Assembly (NCBI GenBank): GCA_007258455.2
Contig: VDFB02047230.1
Span: forward strand, 158,356,635-158,420,634
Direction of reading: 5' to 3'
Length of the DNA: 64,000 bases
Source: Sequoia sempervirens
Lineage: Eukaryota; Streptophyta; Pinopsida; Cupressales; Cupressaceae
Shown here: positions 45,111 through 56,728 of the stretch, piece by piece
How the letters are laid out: each line of letters begins with the position of its first letter
Numbering within the stretch: the first letter of the stretch is position 1
The notes under the pieces: model-generated
Databases searched by the model: none
Seen by the model: only the letters and a program-made list of their open reading frames with translations
Told to the model about the DNA's origin: nothing
Translations under genes and position numbers: made by a program

Positions 45111-46079
45111 GGGAGTCTATCAAGGACAAGAGTCAAGAAAAGAGCTTCTTAATCCAAGGTCTCCATCCACATCACTCTCACTCATACCATATATTCCATT
45201 CCACCCATTCATGTTCACATATCTATCATACCACACCATTGGTGATGTCTTTCAATGTAACTTTGATGACGACCCCTTCATGTACTCTAGCTCATCAGTT
45301 TCCCAAGCTTCTTTTCATCTAAAGCCTGATGGCCCACATAGTGTTCACATTAGAGATCATACCATAGGCTCTTTCATCTGCCACATCTATCATCCTTCAT
45401 ACTTGCCACTCGTACTCCTCATCCCGATCGAGTCCTTTCATCCAACATAATCATCTACATAGGATCGGGGCATCATCAAGGTAGTCTATGGATTTGGCAC
45501 ATTTCAATTCTATACCTGGCCTCAATGTGCTAGGGTAACATCTTAAAAAATACAAAAAATAGAAATAGTCTTGAAAAAAAAGAATGAAAAAAGTAAAGAG
45601 AAATCAATTCGTTCAATGGTAAAAACCACTTCGATGGCACTTTGAGCAAGTACCATGGTGAAAATGGAGAAATCGATGCCATGTGTAGAGGCTTCGCTCC
45701 TTTTTTCCTTTGGAGCTCCACTTAATCTTTCCATCCCAATTTCATTCACCCTCCAACTCATAATGGCCTTTCACACTCATCATGGCTTGTGAATTGTTTG
45801 ACATTCCCCTTGCTTGCTCGCTTTGCCATGCTGTACGAGGTTGGTCATCCCTCACTGGGAATTTTACTCAAGCAGCTATGGGTTGGGACACTCAACATCT
45901 CGTCATAGTACCCCCCTTTTTCTTTTTCTCTGCTTTGAATCGTCTCTTCTCTCTAAAATCCCTAAAAATCCCTAAAAATCATAAAATTTCTTGAAAAAAG
46001 CCATAAAAATAATAAAATAATCTGTATAGTTCTTCTGGATTTGATTGTGTGCAAAAAAAAATTAGCATCAACGTTACAG
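45111..46079. other. No gene recognised
   Basis: His/Ser-rich frames at 45086-45450 come from a CATC/CAC-rich low-complexity stretch. Around 45950-46010 CCCTAAAAATC is repeated a few times and merges with the motif of the repeat at 46670. Confidence 0.4.
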
Positions 46080-46099
46080 ATCACACTACATGATCCATC

Positions 46100-46670
46100 A
46101 TCAGGATGAAAGAGAGCAGGAGAAATGAAAGGATGAATGCAAACTTAAACAAGATAAAAAGAAGAGAGGGAGGGAAGGTAAGGATGCACGTAGACCAAGG
46201 ACCAGGCTATAGATGAGGGAGAACAAGTTAGAGAAAAAAAGAAAGAGAAGGCCAATTAGAATAAGGGAAGAGCGAAAGAGAAACCAAGAAGGAAGACAAA
46301 TCAAAGAATTAAGAGTAAAATACAAAGAAGCAAGGAAACATCTAAATACAAAGAAGTAGGAAAAAATGTAGATGTGAATAAAATAACAGATCAAACAAGA
46401 AAGAGAAGGAAAAAGATAAAAAAACGGATGAATAAACCTAAAGATAAAAATATCCGAGAGAAAATGTAAGAAGGCAAAAAATTAACAATAAAGGAAGAAA
46501 GAAAATTAACAAAAGAATATGGTGGGCCAAAACGTTGAAACAAAATAAATCTATAAATAAAAACACTCCGGGGTGATGAACATATATGAAAGGAAGAAAG
46601 AAAAATAAACCAAGAATATAAAAGATGCAAGGATAGAATTAGAACGGGAAACAACAAGAAAAGGAAAATA
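46100..46670. repeat. Strand-asymmetric purine-rich tract, about 570 bp
   Basis: The plus strand is dominated by A and G (GAGAGAGGGAGGGAAGG and the like) with few C or T. The two long minus-strand frames here (97 and 95 codons, Phe/Leu/Ser-rich) are a by-product of that composition. Confidence 0.75.
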
Positions 46671-46975
46671 AAAATCATAAAATGTCTTGAAAAATCATAA
46701 AATATCCTAAAAAGTCCATAAAAATCATAAAATGTCTTGAAAATCCCATAAAAATCATAAAATATCCTAATCCCTAAAAATCATAAAGTGTCTTGAAAAA
46801 TCCAAAAACAATATTGCAAAAATCCAAAAATAATTAAATATCCCAAAAATCCATTTTTATTTTTATTTTGCAAAAATCCAAAAAAATTTAAATACAAATC
46901 CAAAAAAATCAAATATTTTGAAAACCAAAAAAATCAAATAACCTCAAAAATCCCTAAACAGTGACACTTCCAGAT
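46671..46975. repeat. Short interspersed tandem repeats AAAATCATAAAATGTC...
   Basis: CATAAAATGTCTTGAAAA and CATAAAATATCCTAA alternate four or five times between 46674 and 46800, then degrade to AATCCAAAAA repeats. The same unit starts at 45960-46010, so the purine-rich block is bracketed by it. Confidence 0.8.
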
Positions 46976-48879
46976 GACTGCACAACTTTGAACTTCAAAA
47001 TCGAAACGCGCCACAATTGGCAATCAAACAAACATTACAACATACCTATCATTCCCCTTGAAAACGCATGAACTATGACAAGAATCAGTTCTACATTGAA
47101 GTGTGATGCCTGATTGTTTGTCAATCTTTGATTATTTTATGATTTTTTTTATCTTTGGTGGCATGTCTTTTAGCTTCTCGAGGATGTATTGGATTAGAGA
47201 GGCAAGGATGGGGCATGTTCACTTGTTTGTTGTCTGTGGACTGTTTCTTATTCACATGATGAGTTGTCTAAAGAAATGGTTGTCTAAAATCATCAAGGAC
47301 CTATGAGTTTAGTGTGGATGAGAGCATTGCTTGTTCAAATGATAGTTTCTTCCATGAAATAAGTATTTAGGTCATCTAAGGTCTTTATACCTAGATTCTT
47401 ATACTTCACTGCTAAATAAAAATGCAAATAGTATTCAAGTCATTTAGACATTCATATTATCTAGACGCTTATACTAATTTACAACATAATAAGCTCTATG
47501 ATGATAAAGCACTATGTAAAGCACAAGAAGCTTCATCACCTTCATTTCATTCATCTCTTTTCATCCATCATTTCTTCCATCATCCATTTCCTTCATCATT
47601 TCATTTTCTTCATGCTCATTTCAAAGAATGATTAATTGGTTATATAATTGATACCTATATTTTAATCCAAATACCAAATCAATCAACTTTCCTTTTACCA
47701 TGGGACTTTACTGCTCCTTGATCACTCAATCTATTAATCAATCATTGTTTTGTGCTAGCATCAATCTCAATTAGCTCAATCAACTTATCAACTTATCAAT
47801 CCAGCTATACTGATCATTTGCATCAATTTTTCAGTTATGCCCATCAACTATGCATTTTCATCAAATGTGCATCTCCGCTTAATCACTCATGCAATATCAA
47901 TTATCAAATCTTCTCCTCGTGATCTATCAAGAGATTAATCTTATCACAGCTTTTTTGATCAATCTCTTGAGGGGGCATATCATCTTTATCATCATCCTTA
48001 CCAGGATATCTCTAGGGAATGTATTAGTTGATCAATTTTTTTCTTTGATACAACACGACAGGCTGCATTGTCTCAAAGAGGGGCAAAATATAGGCACTCA
48101 AAATTATCCTCACAATTATCCTATTTCTCGTCTATTAAGTAAATGGATATTATTATCTGTTTAATTGATTCATTTAATACTTTCTTCTATTCACTCAAAT
48201 GATTAACATATTATAAGCATTTATCTGTCTGCATTTATCAATCATTTATCCATTTCATATTGTTCCATTTTCATTAATCATTAAAATAACTATGCATATT
48301 AAATCATTTAAATACATAAAACCATTTAAATCATTTAACTAAATCCACTGCATTTTTCATTAAATCATTCTCATATATAAATTCATTTATATCATCCATT
48401 AATTAAAAAATACACTTTATTTTAAAACCTACACTCTATCATAAATCCACCCATTATCTCTCTCATTTCAATTAATTTCAATTAATTACAATATGCATTT
48501 TCCCACATAACCATTTATCCTACATTCTTCCCAAAATCCGGATCTTTCCCATGAGGACATCTATAAAAGCCCTTCTTCTCACCAAAAAGCATATGCATTC
48601 GATACATTATCAATCCTCTCTTCCATTCATCACAACTTCTTGTTGCATTTGTGCTCATAAAAAATCGAGAGCATCAAATGCGTAATACAAGATCATGGTG
48701 AAATAGGAAAACAATGGAGTTGATTTTATTTTGATTACATGTGTTTTGGTTTCCATAGTTTAGTTTCATTTTACATGTGTTTTCATTGAAGAAATGCTCC
48801 ATTGATGTTATGTTGAAATATTGATTTGGATTTATAGTTTAAATCATTTAGTCTTTCAATTTTCAATATATACAAAACT
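46976..48879. other. AT-rich sequence, no gene
   Basis: There is a simple TTCAT/CATTTC-rich patch at 47535-47635, and ATTTAAATCATTTAA-type strings at 48290-48420. Short frames only. Confidence 0.5.
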
Positions 48880-49342
48880 AATAAACTAATTTGGATGGAT
48901 GGTCCAACTGAACTAGTTGAAATCCATAGGAAGGGAGTTCATTATTGGGGCTTGGGGGTGAAGGATGGCCTTCGTTGAGCTCCTTTCCTACCTCCACAAA
49001 CCCCACCACAAACCCCATTTTTGTTGCCCTTTGGAACTAACCTATTTTCCCAACTCTATAGCCTCCCACCCCCTCGATGGGGTTAGCGGGACCGACCTAA
49101 GGCGTATCTATATCCTCCCACAAATATAATCTATCGACTATAATTCCTAACCCACCTTATTCTAGCAGGCTAATTAATTAGTAGTCCCGAAGCAGGGTTG
49201 GGTTGGTGGGGTGAGATGGGACCTAAGGCCAATATGGTCGGCTACTGAAGGCAGGCCTTCATTAGGTCGGTGTAGTTGCCTTAGGTCGGTCTCGAAGGGA
49301 ACCCAACCGACTAGTGGCTGCACCATTGACCATATGTGCCTT

Positions 49343-49436
49343 ACCCCACCGACCAAAGTAACCCAATTCCATCGACCAAAGGTGAGTATGGTCAATCCCA
49401 AAGGGCTAGTTAGTGGGTTACTTTGGTCGGTGGGGT
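49343..49436. repeat. Perfect 23-bp inverted repeat
   Basis: ACCCCACCGACC...AACCCA (49343-49365) and its exact reverse complement (49414-49436) flank a 48-base loop. A DNA or RNA stem-loop is possible. Confidence 0.9.
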
Positions 49437-50652
49437 TGGGTTACTCGGGTCGGGAATTCTACTTGGTAGATTATATTCATGGGAGGATATAGATAAAATT
49501 TAGGTTGAGGGTACTTGTTCATTAAGTATGGGTTCCTGTAATTAGGGAGTTCAAGAAAGTAACCTTGTTATCGAGATAGTTGTCTACTCTTGTGAAGGAT
49601 GGATCAGTTAGGTAATAGTAACGGTAATGAACTAGTCTACTCGGTAGTCCCCTCACCATCGAGGACCCCACCGACTATAAGGAATATAGGTCAGTCTTGA
49701 AGGGCAAGGTGGCACCCTTGCACAGATGGCCATGTTACGTATATAATTTGGTGTTGATTCTACCTACATGGGATTGAAATATTAGCCAAATATTGGTGGG
49801 TGGGAGCCCCCCCCTTCAGGGAGGTTTCTAGTTGTTAGTGATAGTTGCATAATGTTGATTCCTAACTAACCTAACTTGCACTTCACTACTAACCTGAGGT
49901 GGACCCCATTGACCTAAGATGAATAGGTTGGTCCCGAAGGAAAAAAAAAGGGGTCTTGCCTACACGGTTGGATCGATTGGTTGAACTAGTTGAATTCCAT
50001 AGGAAGGGAGTGAGGAACTAGCATAACCACTTCCGGTTGTTGTTAGGTAGAAAGAGAGGGGGTGTTCAGTGAAGGCTGAGTGAAAGCATTTGAATTTCCA
50101 ACCGGGTGAGATTTGATCAATTCCTCTTGAACTCCCTGCTAAAGGGCCTTTTGGCTTGCCCTCACCTACTTCATTATCGACCCTGAAACTAGATGAGTTC
50201 CCCAACCGATAGATTAGTTCTCCCCAACTTTCTTTAGCTTTGTCTAGGTGAAGATGTCCTAACTCAATTACTATCAATTCCTTCTCCTCCTTTGGTAGGG
50301 GCATAGTAGTTAACACCCATTCAACTATGAGTAAGAATGGATAGAGATGCTGGTTCGACGAGGTGAGAAAATCCTCATTTCACTATCTCAAACTACCTAG
50401 AGATCTTAGCTAAGGTTGGTTGGCCTATCTAACTTAGTTATAACAAATTGACCGGTACCCATGAAGTTTGAGTACCTCTTTCGCCTGAACTAATAATTGA
50501 TGCTCTTTTGGTGGATTAAGGAGGGATGTCTCATATAGCTAGATGGGCACCTACTTTCCAATAAAATTAATTTCCCATAGCCGCCCAAGGGCCTACCTTT
50601 TACACTGACCATATTGGCCTTAAGTGGGGTTGGTACCGACCTATATTCCTTA

Positions 50653-50676
50653 AGAAAGAAAGAAAGAAAGAAAGTT
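50653..50676. repeat. (GAAA)n microsatellite
   Basis: About five to six tandem GAAA units. Confidence 0.9.
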
Positions 50677-53600
50677 CTAAATATAGCTCGAACCAGACAA
50701 CTAAACAACAACTCGTAGTTAAACAACCAATGAGAAGCAGTTCGACTAGTTGAGGTCAAGTGATCAATCAATATGGAGGGGAAGGAGATAAGGTTAGTCA
50801 ATATTCATAGGTAAGCACATCCACCCTTGAACCCCAGGGCCACACCCTCGGTGGAAATTTCTAGACAGGAAAGAGCTTTCATTTTCTTCATGGCCAACAA
50901 CCATAATCCTATTACCTTCATCATCCATCCTGGGGAACTATAAGTGAGAAGCAACCTAATCTATGGTAACATAACCTATTTTCTTGCTCCAGGGGATTCT
51001 TTCTCTTTTCCTCCAGATGGTCCAAACAATAAAGTATTTCAGATGGCATTATAGAACTATCCCGCTTGATAAAAAAGTTGGGAGCTTCCCCACTGATTAT
51101 ATATTGGGTACCACCTTCCTTTCTCACCAACAAAAAATTAAATGGATGGTCCCCAATAGCCAAAATAGATGTATCCCATTCATTATGAACCCATCCCATC
51201 CTATTCAATGGTAGTATCCAATTGGCAGATAGATTCAAGGAGTTCTAGCAGTATATTCGAGAAACGAGTCAAACTTTAGCACCCACAGAAAGAATGTTAG
51301 GCCAATCCAACTTCTTTGGACCCCACTTCAACCCTCCTGTTTTATTGTCTTAGCTCCAGATGGAACTCAAGGAGGATCCTTGCCCTCACCCACTACCTGC
51401 CTCATTGATCTCCCTACCTCCCAACCCCACTGACTCAATAGCTAGTTGTTAACTCATTACTTCCTTCCTTTTGGAGCTAGATTAGTTGGTTAAGACATCT
51501 CCTCCTAGGCCTAGACTGAACACCCCCGGTTGGTGTGGGCTTCAAACTCCAAGGTTTTGATCTGATTCTCTATGAGTGGTGGGAAGACTGGAGATATAGC
51601 TAACAATAACCTCCCTTCCTTGGCTTTAAAACTCCCCTGCTGTAATGACCTTCACTGAACACCCCCTGTTGTTACCTTCACTGAATACCTTCTATTACCT
51701 GAACTGAACACCCGATAATGAATGAGGGATGTTATGGATGATTAGATTATTTCCATTACTCACCAATGTTCTCCAAGATGGATGAGTGAAAGCTTTCATT
51801 TAACATAACCCCCTTGAAGCAGAGCTCTAGCCTAACAGTTTAGTTTCCCAGGGAGGGAGTTCTTGTAGTTTGAGCAGTTGAGAGAGAATATCAGAAGGAT
51901 ATTCCCATAGAGACTTGCATTCATGGACAGTTAACACGGGTGTTCAATAACAAGGTTTCAACTCCTTGAGTTCAATTCAACTTGGGCTCATTGGAGTCTC
52001 TTTCCTACTTAGTGCCTAATTGAGGGTGTAAAGAAAGGGTGGCCCTGCATGGGGTCCTATTCCCTAGCTCAGATGCTAGGAAGAATCCAATTTTTTCTTT
52101 GAGACCAACCTATTTGTCTTATGGTTGGTGGGGTTTGTGGGGGTGTATATGGGAAGGTCGTTAACTCAAATTCTAGCAGCTATTGGTAGTTCCACCCTCA
52201 TTGATTGGCTATCTTTCACCCCCAGGTAGAAAAGTAGTTTCCTTGGCCTGAAGAATGAATGTCAATTAGTTTATCCTAGAGTTCTCACAACTATAGTTAG
52301 GTAGGACAACCAATAGAAAGCTAACCGAGGGTGGAGTGCTTTCCTATTTGTTGCAGCCCAAGATGGATATAGAAAGTGATGAGTTAGGAGTTTTTGGGCT
52401 ATGGGATAGGTGCTAGGGTGTGCCGTCCTTTACCACCCCCACCACCCGCCTACACCCCGACAAACCCCACTGACCATATATTCCTTAAGGAAGATAAAAT
52501 ACATATTGTTTAATGGATGTCCATCACACAGGGTCGAGGAAGTTGAATTCTATTACATTTAGGATGGATGGGAGGTAGAGGCTTCACCCCCACCCCAATG
52601 GACAACATGAGAAAAAGTGCCTTGCATTAGGAAGGATAAGAATGCCTTGTTCAACTGGAAAGTTGGATGTATTAGGTGTGATGAGAAGAGAAGAAGAATA
52701 GGTCCCTCCAGCCTAAACCCAAGAGATAAAAAGCCTTCCCTGGGGTGAAGGGTGGATGGTGGGAGGAAGGAAACAAGTAACAAAGTAAGAAGGAATTCCT
52801 CATACAACTATAATAGGTTTGTTCAACTAGTCAATCCACATTGAGTGGATGGATAGACACGTTGCACCCCCAACTAGACTAGTTAACTCTAGGTGGGTTG
52901 CTCCATCCTCACCCATGGTCAAGGGCCTACTAATGGAGTAGAGCTTCACCCCTAGCCAACCCCACCAAAGGGATGGGAGGTTATAGAGTTGTTGGCATCA
53001 TTGACCATATTGGCCTTAGGTTGGATTGTGCTTTCCTCGAGTGCCAACCCTTTCTCTAACTAGAGCCAAACTCTTCTCGATCTGTTGGAAGTAACGAGTT
53101 GACAACCGGAAGTAACGAGTTCACTATAGATATTTTACTAGATATCCAACTGAGCAAGACCCCACTTGCCCTTCAGGACCTAAGGCTAATATGGTTGGTT
53201 TTCGAAGGAAATCCTCAAGTTGGTGCGGTTCATCTCCTTTCTTAGGTGAATAGGTTGGTGGGGTTGGATTCACTACCACCAAGGGAAAATATCCCACCCC
53301 CCAGTACCAATGGTGAATGGGAAAATACCAACCCCATCGACCTATTCGATCTTGGTACCGACCTATGCTTCATGCTAAATTTTGACTCGCACTTTGCTTT
53401 CTCATCCTTTGGGATGACCTATTCACCTCAGGTTGGTCGCAAAGTGTAGGGCGGTCGTGAAGCCCAAACCCCACCAACCATGCCCTTCGGGACTAGGCCC
53501 ACTCGAGAGGTACATTATATTCATGGGAGGATATAGATAGTAGGGGTGGGTGGGAGGATATATTTGTTAGGCTAGCCACTAGAACCACCAACCATATTGG

Positions 53601-53700
53601 CCTTAGGATGGCCTCAAGAAAGTTGGCTCAGTTTACAGTCATGTGAGTGAGACTTTTAGGGAATTCTGAGAGGAGGTATGGTAGGATTGGGAGCAAAGGG

Positions 53701-54689
53701 AAAAGGTAGTGGCTTGCAAGAAAAAGTCAACAATTACCTATCATTTTGGAGATCTATTTTATTTATTTCTTAAAAAAATTGAAAATAATTATGTTTTATT
53801 TCCTTTTGCCTCACTCGGATGTAGTTTCATAGGCATAGAATACTTGGACTAGTACGAGAAGTAAAAAATACTTTCATTACTTGATAAAGTTTTTGGAGTT
53901 AAAATACTTGATAAAGTTTTAGGAGTTAAAATTATTTGAGATGCATGAGAAGGTTCATGTACCTGGTGGCTATTCTACCTATAAATGACATGTTTAAGAC
54001 ATCATAACATACAAAACATCATAAAAAATGATGTAGAGAGACTCGACAAGATGGGGTTGAATTGATGAAAGTGTTAATAGAACAACTCTTTTCCGTGATG
54101 AAGATGTTCAATGAATGGAGCATCATTGAGTATAGCGACAACCTTTCATGCCATATGCCTATAATTGATAGACTATTTTTTTGGCGTATTGTATTATGTG
54201 ACCAATTTTACTATCCATTAAAAAAATACACCTCAAGAATGATATCTCTCAGCATATATTAAATAGATTAATATTAAGATATATAAGCTAGTACAATAAT
54301 AGAGATAATGATAGGAATCCACACAAATTCAAGCAAGACAAGAATACAATATATCCAAAATGTTGATGAAAGCAAATGGTCAAAATATTCAATAACTTAA
54401 AATAAAAAGGCAAAGTTCTTTCAAGGGAAAAATCTCAAGATACAAAGAACCAAGCAACAAAATCTCATAAGTGATGACTGAGAATGAAAACAAGTTGTTG
54501 ATCATGTACCTCCTTGTGATGATACTTGTTGAAGATAGGCTAAAGAAGTATTGCTAGGATGCTTGCTCATCCATCCAACACCTAATCACAAAGGAAAAGT
54601 TTAAAAACTTGGAACTCACTTGAAAACAGTATTTTTCTGAAGGAAGGTTAAGCAGTGGGGTTACTTGGTCTTGACGTGCTTTCTCTAGA
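53701..54689. other. No gene recognised
   Basis: AT-rich again. A small duplication (ATACTTGATAAAGTTTT-GGAGTTAAAAT) occurs around 53875 and 53905. It may include an intron downstream of the TIR remnant. Confidence 0.4.
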
Positions 54690-55156
54690 ATAGAATTAGG
54701 TGAGTGTGAAAGTAGTAAGGAGTAGATGACTTTTACAACTTCATCTTAGAGATGCACCACATACTTAGCTCCTTTTAACTCCAAACCCTCAATTGTCCTT
54801 ATTTCTTTTAAAGCCCTATGCCATTCAACTTGAGTCCCATTAGCTATCCCCAAGTCGTTCCACACTTGCTTGTCTTCAACAATTTCATAAAGGGACTTTG
54901 GTGGTGTCATGAATAATAAGGGAAGTATTTTCGTGTCTGGATTTTTTCCAGAAATTTTAGCTTTCAACAAAGCAAAAATTTCCAGCATTGGCCTCTTTGA
55001 GTGGCTAAAATCCTTGGAGAGAACCAACACCAATAATTTGCATTTCTCAGAGGCTTCAAAAACACGGGGCGAGAATTTTTAAGCTACTGACAAGTTTTAA
55101 AGATCCTCATCAAAGAAGCAGGACACACATTTTTTTGTCAGGTCCTTGTGTAGCTC
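54690..55156 (-). pseudogene. TIR domain of a TIR-type resistance gene
   Basis: In one minus frame from 55156: KKCVSCFFDEDL, stop, a short run, stop, then KFSPRVFEASEKCKLLVLVL, SKDFSHSKRPMLEI, ILPLLFMTPPKSLYEIV and VEWHRALKEIRTIEGLEL, ending in a stop at 54746. The I--SK-Y--S-WCL-EL, V-PVFY-V-PS-V and W--AL------G motifs define plant TIR domains, NADase/signalling modules of TNL immune receptors. Two in-frame stops and lack of an NB-ARC nearby indicate a pseudogene or relic exon. The SKDFSHSK box is the best anchor. Confidence 0.75.
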
Positions 55157-56603
55157 CCGAACAAGGATCTTCTATTTTCCCTGCAACTAAGAAATACATT
55201 CATAAGCAAAGATTCATTTATTCCGTCACCGTATTTGTTCAAAACAAAGCAAAACAATTTGGATGCTTTTCTAAAGGAGCTCCTTTTGAAAGGAACATGA
55301 AAAACCATTTATGATCATGCCTACTCTGCTACTAACCTCAATTCACTACAATCTCTCACCCCATTGACTAAACGCACTAAACGCTACAAAAACCAAGCTA
55401 AAAATGAATGTCAATATTGGCAATAAAATATACCAAAGATATTATGAAATAGGTGTTGCAAGTTTCTGCATATGGCATGGGAAATTCTGCAGTTTACAAT
55501 TATGATAGATCATTATAATTATTTAATAATATTATTATAAATGTAAGTGTGGAATAAGTAAATAGTAAAATAACTGAAAACATTTCTTAATAAGACATTA
55601 TATCAAAGATTTAAAACAAATTAAACTAATTTAAAAGCACAAATCTATTGAAAGCATCCTATTGTTCCCTATCTCTAAAGATTTATCAAGTCACGAGGTT
55701 CTCAGATTTGGTAAGCATTGTGATTGTTAAAATGCCAATCTAGAGAATGAGATGTTGTAAATGCAATAATCTAATCTTGTATGATGATTTCTATATGATA
55801 TGATGAAGCTATTGTAATCTATGCTAACATGAATATGATAAAAGGAAGCTATAGTAATCTACGATGCAACCATGATATTGATTCTATGCTATGATGCTAT
55901 TGCTAAATGATATTGCTATTCTACTACAGTAAGTTTGCACAAAATTTGGGGATCCATTTCCTGTTTCAGAAGGCTGTATTTATAGATTTACGATAGCTCA
56001 TTTGTGAAGGGAAACACAACAAAGGCTTGGATTTGATTTGGAGGATTGAATGGTGCAAGATGAAGAAGCTTGAGATGATCATGGGGATTGTTCCTCCCCA
56101 TGAAAACATATGGCTAGATGATAGGAAGAATCAGAGGAAGGAGATTGAAGAGGATTGCCTGCAAGTTTGTCTCCAAATTTGTCCTCTCAACTTTCCCGTG
56201 AATACCAGTTGAATTAATTAGATATTTCATATCTAATTTTATTGGTGAGTGAATAGAGGAAATTGTCTTTATTTGAATATTTTGATTTATTCAAATTAGC
56301 AAAGAAGAATAATTAATTTAATAAAGCAAACTATAGCAATTTGTTTATTAAATAATTATAGAAGAGATATGATAATTAAACAATAATGTATTTAAACTTG
56401 TTTATTTAATTAAGATAAAATGATATGATTAAGATAGAATAAATGAATAAATATAGAAGAAATAATAATGATAATAATTAAATAAAAAAAAGTATTTAAA
56501 TTTGTTTATTTAATTAAGAGGAAATAATATGATAGAATAGAAGAATTAAAATGTGAACTATATAAATCAATATTTCTATTTATTTAATAGTAGATGAATT
56601 TAA
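55157..56603. other. AT-rich sequence, no gene
   Basis: The 61-codon frame 56027-56212 has no motif. AAGCTATTGTAATCTATGCTAACATG is partly repeated near 55806 and 55847. Close to the gap, GTATTTAAA(C/T)TTGTTTATTTAA recurs at 56388 and 56492 (104-bp spacing). Confidence 0.5.
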
Positions 56604-56703
56604 NNNNNNNNNNNNNNNNNNNNNNNNNNNNNNNNNNNNNNNNNNNNNNNNNNNNNNNNNNNNNNNNNNNNNNNNNNNNNNNNNNNNNNNNNNNNNNNNN
56701 NNN
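56604..56703. other. Assembly gap (100 N)
   Basis: Exactly 100 N, a conventional placeholder, so the true length is unknown. The left flank is a short-period AT repeat, which probably caused the break. Confidence 0.99.
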
Positions 56704-56728
56704 TGTACAAATTAGATAATGAGGAAAA

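Larger units (their letters stand above)
48880..53700. other. Compositionally distinct block with dispersed motifs, possible organelle-derived insert
   Basis: By eye the base composition is richer in G and C than either flank. GACCATATTGGCCTTAGG or its inverse occurs at about 49221, 49327, 50607, 52472, 53003, 53178 and 53590. AACTAGTTGAA-TCCATAGGAAGGGAG occurs at 48911 and 49985. A GGGAGGATATAGAT string occurs at 49483 and 53525 and, inverted, at 49106. No gene, tRNA or rRNA was recognised. It may be a nuclear copy of mitochondrial intergenic DNA or an unclassified repeat. The call is weak. Confidence 0.3.

Noticed and set aside
44713..45450. The last 110 codons of this frame as a real protein end
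   Set aside because: From about 45110 the sequence is CATC/CAC low-complexity and other frames are equally open, so the coding part probably ends earlier.
45945..46010. CCCTAAAAATC repeats resembling telomeric CCCTAAA
   Set aside because: The unit is CCCTAAAAAT with irregular spacing and merges into the AAAATCATAAAATG repeat, so it is not an interstitial telomere array.
46101..46678. Two minus-strand frames of 97 and 95 codons, highly hydrophobic
   Set aside because: They are produced by the purine-rich strand (few stops in the pyrimidine-rich complement). There is no motif and the codon content is low-complexity.
50921..51238. 105-codon minus frame, and 118 codons at 49960-50316
   Set aside because: They are moderately long but have no recognisable motif, lie in the GC-richer block where stops are rarer by chance, and show no start or splice context.
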